Assembly (NCBI GenBank): GCA_910577885.1
Contig: CAJTNK010000088.1
Location: 1 to 8,129, forward strand
Length of the DNA stretch: 8,129 nt
Reading direction: 5' to 3'
Source of the DNA: an uncultured Rikenella sp.
GTDB lineage: Bacteria > Bacteroidota > Bacteroidia > Bacteroidales > Rikenellaceae
Each line of letters begins with the position of its first letter. Positions within the stretch are counted from its first letter, which is position 1. The notes under the pieces are model-generated. The model searched no databases, was not told the DNA's origin, and saw only the letters and a list, made by a program, of their open reading frames with translations. A program made the position numbers and the translations under genes. Positions 1 through 5,391 of this stretch are shown here, in pieces.

Positions 1-220
1 TGGCCAGTAAGACACCCTTTGGGTGTTCCTGGAGGCAACGCAACTGAAAACCGTATGCACGATTATCGTTGCGTTGCGGGTAGAGTCTATCGCAGAGGAA
101 GTACAAGAAGCGTACACCGGTACCCGCCATGGATGACGACCAGCTGTAGCCGCTATTGCCAACGTACCACAACACACCGTATCCTTTGTTATATCCGCTG
201 TCGCGGAAGCCCGGGAGTGC
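1..220 (-). pseudogene. Remnant of a FISUMP-like (Fib_succ_major) C-terminal domain, cut by the window edge
   Basis: Read on the minus strand from position 220 to 1, one open frame gives about 73 residues with the typical end of the Fibrobacter succinogenes major paralogous domain. These are an ALPGFRDSG start, the aromatic signature GYSWSSS (151-131), a short strand region, and the closing motif RAYGFQLRC (61-35). Proteins with this domain in Bacteroidales are usually exported, and their function is poorly known. The frame stays open to about position 382, but that upstream part does not resemble the domain and has no ATG or GTG start. It also runs through a palindromic repeat and a terminator-like hairpin directly after tpiA. 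Deleting one G near 221-225 would join ALPGF to the other minus frame as VPLALPGF, suggesting a frameshift. I therefore call it a 5'-truncated remnant. It may continue left of the window. The domain identification is from memory of the family pattern. Confidence 0.55.
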
Positions 221-256
221 CCAGCGGCACTCCAACCGGGCCTGTCGGGCGAGAAA
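210..256 (-). repeat. GC-rich palindromic dispersed repeat, copy C
   Basis: On the minus strand this segment starts with TTTCTCGCCCG and contains the hairpin GGAGTGCC-GCTG-GGCACTCC (233-214), an 8-bp perfect stem with a 4-nt loop. It is extended by a CCCG/CGGG stem after a 2-nt bulge. It shares the TTCTCGCCCG start and the GAGTGCCG..GGCAC core with the copies at 4208-4265 and 8048-8089, but is the most diverged of the three. It lies 142 bp downstream of the tpiA stop, in the same orientation relative to tpiA as the other copies are to their upstream genes. It overlaps the beginning of the FISUMP-like remnant. Confidence 0.5.
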
Positions 257-328
257 TTTGACCGAGATAACCCCGGTAGAACGCCCTGTGGGTGCGCTCG
301 CGCACGTGAGGAGAGCCGGATAGAACAG

Positions 329-367
329 CAGACGAGCCGTCGCACACTGGGTGCGACGGCTCGTCTG
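329..367 (-). terminator. Perfect 17-bp hairpin, probable tpiA terminator
   Basis: Positions 329-345 (CAGACGAGCCGTCGCAC) pair without mismatch with 351-367, leaving a 5-nt loop (346-350). The hairpin begins 30 nt after the tpiA stop codon on the minus strand. The tract after the stem on that strand (CTGTTCTAT) is only weakly T-rich, so the intrinsic-terminator call rests mainly on stem strength and position. Confidence 0.6.
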
Positions 368-397
368 TGCATTTCGGCAGCTTTAGCAAGTGCCCCG

Positions 398-1153
398 TTA
401 GAACGCCTTGGCGATCGCCACGAAGTCCGCTGCCACCAGCGACGCACCACCGATCAACCCCCCGTCGACATCCGCCTTGCCGAAGATCTCAGCCGCGTTG
501 CTCGGTTTGCAGCTCCCTCCGTAGAGGATCGGTGTCTGTTCCGCTGCCTCTTTGCCGAACTTCTCGGCCAACACCTGGCGGATGAAAGCGTGAATCTCCT
601 GCGCCTGTTCGGCCGTAGCCGTCTTGCCCGTGCCGATCGCCCACACCGGTTCGTAAGCGATCACCGCCTTGCCGAACTGTTCCGGAGTGAGGTTGAACAC
701 CACCTCTTCGATCTGTGCCCGTACGACGTCGAAATGTTTGTTCGCTTCGCGTTCGTCGAGTTTCTCACCCACGCAGTAGATCGGCGCCAGGCCGTGTTCA
801 TAGGCCAATGCCATCTTGGCGTTGAGCGTCCGGCTGGTTTCGCCGTAGTACTCGCGGCGTTCCGAGTGCCCCAGGATCACGTACTTGGCCCCGAGCGAAG
901 CGATCATCCGGGCCGACACCTCGCCGGTGTATGCCCCCGATTCGTGATCGGCGCAGTTCTGAGCCGATACGGCGATCCCGGCTTTCGCCGCTTCGTCTTT
1001 CACGCAGCAAAGGTGGGTGAACGGCACGCCGACGATCAGTTCGACCCCGGCCGGCACCTCTCCTTTGAGCGCCGCTACGCCTTTCAACAGCTCGACCCCT
1101 TCGGCCGGCGTGGTGTTCATTTTCCAGTTTCCGGCAACGATTTTTCTTCTCAT
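398..1153 (-). CDS. tpiA: Triosephosphate isomerase
   Basis: This enzyme interconverts dihydroxyacetone phosphate and glyceraldehyde 3-phosphate in cytoplasmic glycolysis and gluconeogenesis. The 251-residue protein has the usual length for a bacterial TIM barrel and all key residues: Asn9 and Lys11 in VAGNWKMN, catalytic His96 in ILGHSERR, catalytic Glu168 in AYEPVWAIGTGKTA with the phosphate-gripping loop 6 just after it, YGGS at 211-214, and the closing GGLIGGASL at 231-239. The start at 1153 was chosen because MRRKIVAGNWKMN is the family N-terminus. The frame stays open for 32 more codons upstream, but those overlap the DUF59 gene and do not look like TIM. The gene lies 41 bp after the DUF59 gene on the same strand, so co-transcription is likely. 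A strong hairpin at 329-367 follows it. Confidence 0.97.
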   Translation of the reverse strand: MRRKIVAGNWKMNTTPAEGVELLKGVAALKGEVPAGVELIVGVPFTHLCCVKDEAAKAGIAVSAQNCADHESGAYTGEVSARMIASLGAKYVILGHSERREYYGETSRTLNAKMALAYEHGLAPIYCVGEKLDEREANKHFDVVRAQIEEVVFNLTPEQFGKAVIAYEPVWAIGTGKTATAEQAQEIHAFIRQVLAEKFGKEAAEQTPILYGGSCKPSNAAEIFGKADVDGGLIGGASLVAADFVAIAKAF

Positions 1154-1194
1154 GTTCGTTCGTGTATTGAATTTTTGTAAGGATTTTTTTCTGT

Positions 1195-1515
1195 TTACAT
1201 CATCCCCAGCTCCAAGAGCGCCTCCTGGCTCATCATCGATCGGTCCCACGGCGGGTCGAAAGTCAGGGTCACGTCCACCCGTTCGACCCCTTTGACCCGC
1301 AGCACGTCATCGTGTACCTGCTGGACCAACTGGTCGGCCATCGGACAATTCGGCGCCGTGAGGGTCATCCGGATGCTGGCCGTCCCCTCGGGCGTCATTT
1401 CGATCTCGTACACCAACCCCAGGTCGTAGATGTTGACCGGAATCTCCGGGTCGTAGATGTTTTTGAGCGTATAGACGATGTCTTTCTCGATGTCGAGTAT
1501 CTCTTGCGGTGTCAT
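1195..1515 (-). CDS. DUF59/MIP18-family Fe-S cluster assembly protein (SufT-like)
   Basis: This is a 106-residue single-domain protein of the DUF59 (FeS_assembly_P, MIP18) family, whose members (SufT, PaaD, the CIA2 domain) help mature or target Fe-S clusters in the cytoplasm. Visible family motifs are the YDPEIPVNIYDLGLVYEI block (residues 21-38), TAPNCPM at 53-59 with the conserved Cys57, and the FDPPW segment at 86-90 near the C-terminus, followed by the common WDRSMMSQEALLELG tail. The ATG at 1515 fits the family N-terminus. It precedes tpiA by 41 bp on the same strand. The next gene upstream, beyond a palindromic element, encodes a SufE-family protein, which supports an Fe-S role. The exact client proteins cannot be told from the sequence. 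I leave the symbol blank because sufT, paaD and unnamed homologues are all used for this family. Confidence 0.92.
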   Translation of the reverse strand: MTPQEILDIEKDIVYTLKNIYDPEIPVNIYDLGLVYEIEMTPEGTASIRMTLTAPNCPMADQLVQQVHDDVLRVKGVERVDVTLTFDPPWDRSMMSQEALLELGMM

Positions 1516-1525
1516 ATTTCGAGCC

Positions 1526-1533
1526 TAAAGATA
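1526..1533 (-). promoter_or_regulatory. Possible -7 promoter box for the DUF59-tpiA pair
   Basis: The minus strand reads TATCTTTA, one base off the Bacteroidetes -7 consensus TAnnTTTG. It sits 10 nt before the DUF59 start, just after an A-rich tract. The spacing would leave only a few nucleotides of leader, so a promoter further upstream remains possible. No clear -33 TTTG was found. Confidence 0.3.
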
Positions 1534-1611
1534 CTATTTTTTTTAACTTTCGCTTCTCTCGTTTTTGCTTTCGGTAATTTGAAAACCGGTCTTTGGCTAC
1601 TGTATGGAACT

Positions 1612-1635
1612 GTTCTTTTTGTGAACAAAAAGAAC
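1612..1635. repeat. Left terminal 24-nt perfect palindrome of the element
   Basis: An 11-bp arm, GTTCTTTTTGT, is followed by GA and its exact reverse complement ACAAAAAGAAC. The design (11 + 2 + 11) is the same as the right-end palindrome at 1837-1860. Confidence 0.8.
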
Positions 1636-1836
1636 CAAAAAGACTTTCGAGGATGCTTGCGCATCCTAACTCTATCTCGGTACAGTGTCTGCCGGCTGTG
1701 GGCTGGGGTTCTCCGGGGGCGCAAGGGTTACCCTCGCATTATGCGCCCCCGGAAGAATCCCCGGCCCACGAACGAGCGGAGCACCTTGTGCCCGGGATGG
1801 CTTAAAAGTGCGAAGCACTTTGCTAAAGTTTCTTTG

Positions 1837-1860
1837 GTACTTTCTGTTCACAGAAAGTAC
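1837..1860. repeat. Right terminal 24-nt perfect palindrome of the element
   Basis: An 11-bp arm, GTACTTTCTGT, is followed by TC and its exact reverse complement ACAGAAAGTAC. Read on the minus strand, it matches the left palindrome except at a few symmetric positions, and the similarity continues inward. Confidence 0.8.
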
Positions 1861-1937
1861 AGTACCCTCCTATTCACAAAGACTGTTTACAAATTATACC
1901 GAAGTAACACGAAGCAGTCGAAGTTAAAAAATACAGT

Positions 1938-2363
1938 TTATTTTTGAGTGGCGGCAAAGGCTGTGGCGAAGAGTTTCATTTGGCGGATCATGGCCAAGAG
2001 TCCGTTCGCACGGGTCGGGGAGAGGTTTTGGGCGAGTCCGATGCGTTCGATGAAATAGAGGTCGGCATCGCGGACCTCCTGGGGCGTGTGTCCGTTCAGG
2101 ACGCGGATCAACAGGGCGATGATTCCTTTCGTGATGATGGCGTCGCTGTCGGCGGTGAACCGGATCCGACCTGCTTCGTTGAGTTGCGCATCGACCCATA
2201 CCCGAGATTGGCACCCTTTGATGACATACTGTTCCGTGCGGTGCTCGGGGGCGATGGCGGGCAGGTCTCCGCTCAGCTCGATCAGGTAGTCGTACCGGTC
2301 GAGCCACTCGTCGAAGACCGAAAATTCATCGATGATCTGATCCTGCGTTTCGTTGATGGTCAT
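1938..2363 (-). CDS. sufE: SufE-family cysteine desulfurase sulfur acceptor
   Basis: SufE proteins take persulfide sulfur from a SufS-type cysteine desulfurase and pass it to the SufBCD scaffold for Fe-S cluster assembly in the cytoplasm. The 141-residue length is typical. Family features in order are an N-terminal helix (IIDEFSVFDEWLDRYDYLIELSG), the loop PAIAPEHRTEQYVIKGCQSRVW with sulfur-accepting Cys51, the strand region ending in FTADSDAIITKGIIALLIRVL (residues 69-89), and the C-terminal FIERIGLAQNLSPTRANGLLAMI helix pair. The start at 2363 gives the expected N-terminus. The gene follows the phosphatase-like gene by 84 bp on the same strand. I see no clear TAnnTTTG box in that gap, so it may be read from upstream. 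The desulfurase and scaffold genes are not in the window. I cannot separate SufE from a CsdE-like role by sequence alone. Confidence 0.93.
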   Translation of the reverse strand: MTINETQDQIIDEFSVFDEWLDRYDYLIELSGDLPAIAPEHRTEQYVIKGCQSRVWVDAQLNEAGRIRFTADSDAIITKGIIALLIRVLNGHTPQEVRDADLYFIERIGLAQNLSPTRANGLLAMIRQMKLFATAFAATQK

Positions 2364-2447
2364 GGTGTCGGTTGTGTTTTTGCTCGTTGTGTTTTGCTGT
2401 CCTGTCGGGGGTCTTTGTAGCCGAAGCCCGCTGCAGTCCCCCGCGTG

Positions 2448-4079
2448 TTATTTGGCCCGGATCTCCCGGATCGGCACCCCGGTGGCCGCCGGCGGCGGGG
2501 CGATCCCCAGCAGGTCTGCGATGGTCGGCGCGATGTCCGCGGGGTTCACGTCCCGTTCCACATCCAGCTTGCCGATCATCCCGCCGAACCACAACAACGG
2601 GACGTGGGTGTCGTAGTTGTAAGGCGATCCCGAGTCGGAGAGCCGCCCCTCCGTGTATTCGATCCAGCCGGGCATCAGGTTGATGACCACGTCGCCCGAG
2701 TTCCGGGGGAAGAAGCTGTTCTGGATGCGTCCCATGATGCCGCCCGAGAAGTGTCCGTTCTGGAGTGCGGTGGCCGTGACGGCCTGTGAGACGCCGCTGA
2801 ACTGGATGGCGAAATTGGCCACCCGATCCTGAATCTCTTCGAGCCGGTGTCCCTTTTGGTAGATCAGGCTTCTGTTCAGGTAGATCTGTCGGTTGTCGAA
2901 CTTCAGGAGCCAGTCGCCGGGTCCGAGCTGTGCCCCCAGGAATCCGGAGATGATGGCGGCGAACTGTCCGTTGTCGAAGAGTCCGGCGGGCATCCGGCTG
3001 TCGGCCCGGATCGGGTCCGAGGCGCCGTGGTCCGAGGTCAGGACCACCAGCAGCCGCTCGCGTCCCACCTGGGTCTCCAGAAAATCGAGCAGTGCCGCCA
3101 ACTCCTCGTCCAGTCGGTAGTAACAGTCCTCGAGCTCGATCGACCCGGTGCCGTACCGTTCGCCGATGTACCGCGGCGAATCGAAGACGATGTTGAGGAT
3201 GTCCGGTGCGTCGTCGTTGCCGAGCCCTTCGTAGATAATCGTCTGGACAGCGAAATCCCGCACCAGCGAGTTGCCGCCCGCCGAAGCGCGCAGTCGGTCG
3301 TAGTCGTATCTCTTCCGGGTCAGGAAGTCGAAGTTGATGCCGCGTGTGGAGTCGACCGAGATGTCCGTGTACTCTTCGTTCCGGTACGCCTTGAGGGGTT
3401 TCGAGATCTCCCACCGCTGGGCCGAGTAGCTGGTGACGACCTCCTGTTCGTTGAACTTGCGGACCCACTCGGGCAGTTCCGACTCGTAGTAGTTGCTGGT
3501 GACCCAGTGCCCGTTCTTGGCGTTGAGCCAGTAGACGGCATCGGCGGCGTGTCCGCCCATCACGACGGCCGACACCGGGTCGAGGGCCACGCTCACCACT
3601 TTCGAATCGCGGTAGACGGTTTTGAGTTGGTCGCCGACGGTGCTGGCGATGAGTCCCCGCGGCGAGTACTGGCCGTCGTACTCGTCGCTCCCGACGGTGA
3701 ACGCTTTTTTGTCGGCCGCCAGGTCGATGGCCTCGCCGGTCGTGTAGTTGAACCACCGTTCGCCTACCACGCCGTGCATGGCAGGGTTCGTGCCGGTCGA
3801 GACGGTGGTCAGCCCCGATCCGGTACGGGTCAGGGCGTAGTCGTACATGGCCCGGGTGCACAACGCCCCCTCGCGCACCAGCGTATGGAATCCTTTGTCG
3901 CCGAAGTTGTCGGCGAATCGGAGGAGGTAGTCGTACCGCATCTGGCTGACGACGATCTGAACCACGAGCCTCGGCTTGTGTCGCGTGATGGCCGATTCGA
4001 CCTCGGCTGCCGTTGCGGTTGCGACGCTCCCGGCGGTCAGCAGGGCTCCGATCGGGGCGAAAAATTTTCGGAATATCAT
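2448..4079 (-). CDS. Secreted PafA-type alkaline-phosphatase-fold protein, probably catalytically altered
   Basis: A 543-residue protein with a signal peptide (Arg/Lys near the N-terminus, hydrophobic run to about residue 22, likely cleavage after ATAA, residue 25), so exported to the periplasm. It aligns from end to end with PafA-type phosphatases (alkaline phosphatase superfamily): IVVSQMRYDYLLRF (42-55), ALTRTGSGLTT (82-92), STGTNPAMHGVVGERW, SPRGLIASTVGDQL (139-152), SIELEDCYYRLDEEL, LTSDHG (347-352), NYDTHVPLLWFGG (488-500) and DIAPTIADLLGI (515-526). The nucleophile Thr86 and metal ligands Asp350, His351 and His492 are present. Compared with Elizabethkingia PafA (from memory), ligand D38 is Ser45, D305 is Arg303 and H309 is Glu307. 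N100, K162 and R164 are Glu107, Asp167 and Val169. Ordinary phosphatase activity is therefore doubtful. The start at 4079 was chosen for the signal peptide; the frame runs open upstream through GSCFA only as a GC-rich shadow. The substrate is unknown. Confidence 0.9.
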   Translation of the reverse strand: MIFRKFFAPIGALLTAGSVATATAAEVESAITRHKPRLVVQIVVSQMRYDYLLRFADNFGDKGFHTLVREGALCTRAMYDYALTRTGSGLTTVSTGTNPAMHGVVGERWFNYTTGEAIDLAADKKAFTVGSDEYDGQYSPRGLIASTVGDQLKTVYRDSKVVSVALDPVSAVVMGGHAADAVYWLNAKNGHWVTSNYYESELPEWVRKFNEQEVVTSYSAQRWEISKPLKAYRNEEYTDISVDSTRGINFDFLTRKRYDYDRLRASAGGNSLVRDFAVQTIIYEGLGNDDAPDILNIVFDSPRYIGERYGTGSIELEDCYYRLDEELAALLDFLETQVGRERLLVVLTSDHGASDPIRADSRMPAGLFDNGQFAAIISGFLGAQLGPGDWLLKFDNRQIYLNRSLIYQKGHRLEEIQDRVANFAIQFSGVSQAVTATALQNGHFSGGIMGRIQNSFFPRNSGDVVINLMPGWIEYTEGRLSDSGSPYNYDTHVPLLWFGGMIGKLDVERDVNPADIAPTIADLLGIAPPPAATGVPIREIRAK

Positions 4080-4102
4080 CGTGCGTTTTTCGGTTTGAAC
4101 AG

Positions 4103-4110
4103 CAAATTTA
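4103..4110 (-). promoter_or_regulatory. -7 promoter box for the phosphatase-like gene
   Basis: The minus strand reads TAAATTTG, an exact match to the Bacteroidetes TAnnTTTG -7 element, 23 nt before the start codon at 4079. An AT-rich stretch lies around it, but no distinct -33 TTTG is visible at the usual spacing. It suggests that the gene has its own promoter, separate from GSCFA upstream. Confidence 0.5.
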
Positions 4111-4207
4111 CAGAATTCTCGGTTAATGCGGGGCGATTTTCGCAGATCTGTGGCGGTGGTTTGCGTGTCGTTGGCGTCGTGTTTTGTTTTTCGTGTTTTT
4201 TGTCGGT

Positions 4208-4265
4208 TTTTCTCGCCCGGGAGGGTGCCTCCCGGCACTCGGTATGGGCCGTCCGGGCGAGAAAA
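4208..4265 (-). repeat. GC-rich palindromic dispersed repeat, copy A, in the GSCFA-phosphatase gap
   Basis: The outer arms are a perfect 13-bp inverted repeat, TTTTCTCGCCCGG at 4208-4220 against 4253-4265. Inside is a second hairpin, GTGCC-TCCC-GGCAC (4225-4238). Read on the minus strand, positions 4265-4224 match the repeat after mreB (8048-8089) at 36 of 42 bases without gaps. It begins 47 nt after the GSCFA stop codon, so it would lie in the 3' end of that transcript. No T-tract follows the stem, so a classical intrinsic terminator is not obvious. The flanking 4266-4312 holds further small GC-rich inverted repeats. The rest of this 233-bp gap carries the phosphatase promoter box and no gene. 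Confidence 0.7.
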
Positions 4266-4312
4266 CACCAGTCCTCGGGGACCGAACGGCACCCCGGGGC
4301 CGAAAGAGCCCG

Positions 4313-5281
4313 TCACTCGCAGGACGGCGTGAAGAAGCGAAGCTCGGCCGAGAAGTCGGCAGCCGGGTAGCGTTGTTGGAGCTCGATGACACGGGCGTGC
4401 ATCGCGCTGCGGAAACGGGCGTGGGCGGTCGATTCCGGGTGGATGGGGCGGTGGTCCATCGCCCGGCGGAGCTCCTCGGCCGCCGCCAGCAGCTCGGCCG
4501 CGGGAGACGACAGGAGGGCCGAGGAGAAGCGGTCGCGGATGTAGGCCACCGCGACCGGCGCCGGGTGGCACATGTCGTCTGCGTAGAAGCGATAGTCGCG
4601 CAGCTCGGCGGCGAGGATCTCGTAGGCCGGGAAGTAGTGGATCCGCCCCGGAAACCGAGCCGCCAGGTCGTGGGCCGCGACGATCAGCGTCGCTTTGCCG
4701 AGCTGGTTTTCGACCAGCCCGTCGCCGCGGTGGATCACCGGGCTGACCGTCAGCAGCCATTGTTTCTCCGCCCACCGTTCGATGTGCGGCGCGAGGCGGG
4801 CGACGATCTCGTCGGCCGACAGCCTCCGCCGGACGAACTCCCGGGCCGGCAGCCGGTGGCAGTTGGCCACCGGCTCGCCCTGCCGCTCGTAGATCCATGC
4901 CGTGCCGAACGTCGCCAGCAGGTAGTCGGCCTCGCGCAGCGCCCTCGCTCCGTCGGCCAGCGCGCGGTTGATCCCCGCCAGCGTTTCCGCGCGGTCCGGC
5001 CCTGAGAAGTCGCCGTGGTGCAGCGCACTGTGCCACAGGCCCTCGTGTTCGAACAGCTCCTCGGCCTCGAAGGCCCGTCCGTCGGCGAGCCGCTCCAAGG
5101 CCCGCGCCAGGCTCGCCGGGTTGTAGAGCGCCCCGAACGGATTCACGCTCAGGGGCAATTTTCCGTCGCGGAGCCAGCGGCCGATGCGGTCGGCGAAACA
5201 CGAACCCAGGGCGAGCCCCCTGTGCGACGGTTCGATGCGGAACGGATAGTCGGGCAGCTCGACCGGAGTGCGAAAATTCAT
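4313..5281 (-). CDS. GSCFA-domain protein (putative SGNH-like hydrolase)
   Basis: A 322-residue protein of the GSCFA family, named after the GSCFA motif seen here at residues 26-30 (LALGSCFADRIG). Other family blocks are NPFGALYNP (47-55), the ATFGTAWIYE strand (123-132), NCHRLPAREF (140-149), LTVSPVIHR (177-185) with the downstream ENQLGKATL, and YFPAYEILAAELRDYRFYADDMCHP (216-240). Ser27 in the first motif and the late DDMCHP segment (Asp235/Asp236, His239) fit a Ser-Asp-His arrangement as in SGNH esterases. That reading is inference, since no biochemical role is known to me. There is no signal peptide or membrane segment, so it is probably cytoplasmic. The start at 5281 gives the usual MNFRTPVELP N-terminus. 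It is transcribed divergently from purH across a 110-bp region and followed by a palindromic repeat. Confidence 0.92.
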   Translation of the reverse strand: MNFRTPVELPDYPFRIEPSHRGLALGSCFADRIGRWLRDGKLPLSVNPFGALYNPASLARALERLADGRAFEAEELFEHEGLWHSALHHGDFSGPDRAETLAGINRALADGARALREADYLLATFGTAWIYERQGEPVANCHRLPAREFVRRRLSADEIVARLAPHIERWAEKQWLLTVSPVIHRGDGLVENQLGKATLIVAAHDLAARFPGRIHYFPAYEILAAELRDYRFYADDMCHPAPVAVAYIRDRFSSALLSSPAAELLAAAEELRRAMDHRPIHPESTAHARFRSAMHARVIELQQRYPAADFSAELRFFTPSCE

Positions 5282-5307
5282 CGTGGATCGGGTAAAAATC
5301 AATTGCC

Positions 5308-5315
5308 CAAAGATA
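5308..5315 (-). promoter_or_regulatory. -7 promoter box for the GSCFA gene
   Basis: The minus strand reads TATCTTTG, an exact TAnnTTTG match, 26 nt before the GSCFA start at 5281. The region upstream is AT-rich. A -33 element is not clear. It forms a divergent pair with the purH box at 5341-5348. Confidence 0.5.
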
Positions 5316-5340
5316 GGGTGATAAAACGGATAAATTATCG

Positions 5341-5348
5341 TACCTTTG
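5341..5348 (+). promoter_or_regulatory. -7 promoter box for purH (and mreB)
   Basis: TACCTTTG matches the Bacteroidetes -7 consensus TAnnTTTG exactly and lies 43 nt before the purH GTG start. An AT-rich stretch (5320-5340) precedes it. No good -33 TTTG is seen at the usual spacing. No purine riboswitch structure was recognised in the short leader. Confidence 0.5.
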
Positions 5349-5391
5349 TCCTTTAAAAACACGTTAATCATTTACTTCAACGGATACGGTA

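Larger units (their letters stand above)
1612..1860. repeat. Long imperfect palindromic element (non-autonomous, MITE-like or structured)
   Basis: This element fills most of the 422-bp gap between the sufE-like and DUF59 genes. It is nested inverted symmetry throughout. Its ends are related 24-nt palindromes (1612-1635 and 1837-1860). Inside each is a run resembling CAAAAAGACTTTC and its inverted counterpart, then a small hairpin at each side (GGATGC-TTGC-GCATCC at 1651-1666; AAGTGC-GAA-GCACTT at 1806-1820). The centre has a GC-rich stem in which 1698-1722 pairs with 1743-1769 with few mismatches, capped by AGGGT-T-ACCCT. The right arm reversed matches the left arm well over about 50 nt, so the whole can form one long hairpin or cruciform. 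There is no credible coding sequence inside it. It could be a MITE, a dispersed repeat of the genome, or a 3' structure terminating sufE transcripts. The rest of the gap (1516-1611, 1861-1937) is AT-rich and holds no gene that I can see. Confidence 0.75.

Noticed and set aside
12..26. Short hairpin ACACCC-TTT-GGGTGT as a terminator
   Set aside because: Its stem is only 6 bp with no T-tract, and it lies inside the open frame of the FISUMP-like remnant.
19..261. 80-codon plus-strand frame at the window start
   Set aside because: It is the antisense of the FISUMP-like remnant; the minus-strand reading carries the family motifs.
1612..1860. CRISPR array
   Set aside because: There are no regularly spaced direct repeats; the symmetry is inverted and nested.
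1312..1947. 211-codon plus-strand frame spanning the DUF59 gene and the palindromic element
   Set aside because: The first third is antisense to DUF59 and the rest runs through inverted repeats; no protein family is recognised.
2326..3861. 511-codon minus-strand frame in a second register across the phosphatase-like gene
   Set aside because: Its low-complexity Arg/His/Gly translation is an out-of-frame shadow of the conserved gene.
2847..4370. 507-codon plus-strand frame antisense to the phosphatase-like gene
   Set aside because: No recognisable motifs; it lies opposite a full-length conserved protein with a signal peptide, and it also covers the intergenic repeat.
4080..5201. Upstream extension of the phosphatase-like frame, giving a 917-residue protein
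   Set aside because: The extension overlaps GSCFA in another frame, has an Arg/Gly/Pro-rich translation, and would bury the clear signal peptide at 4079.
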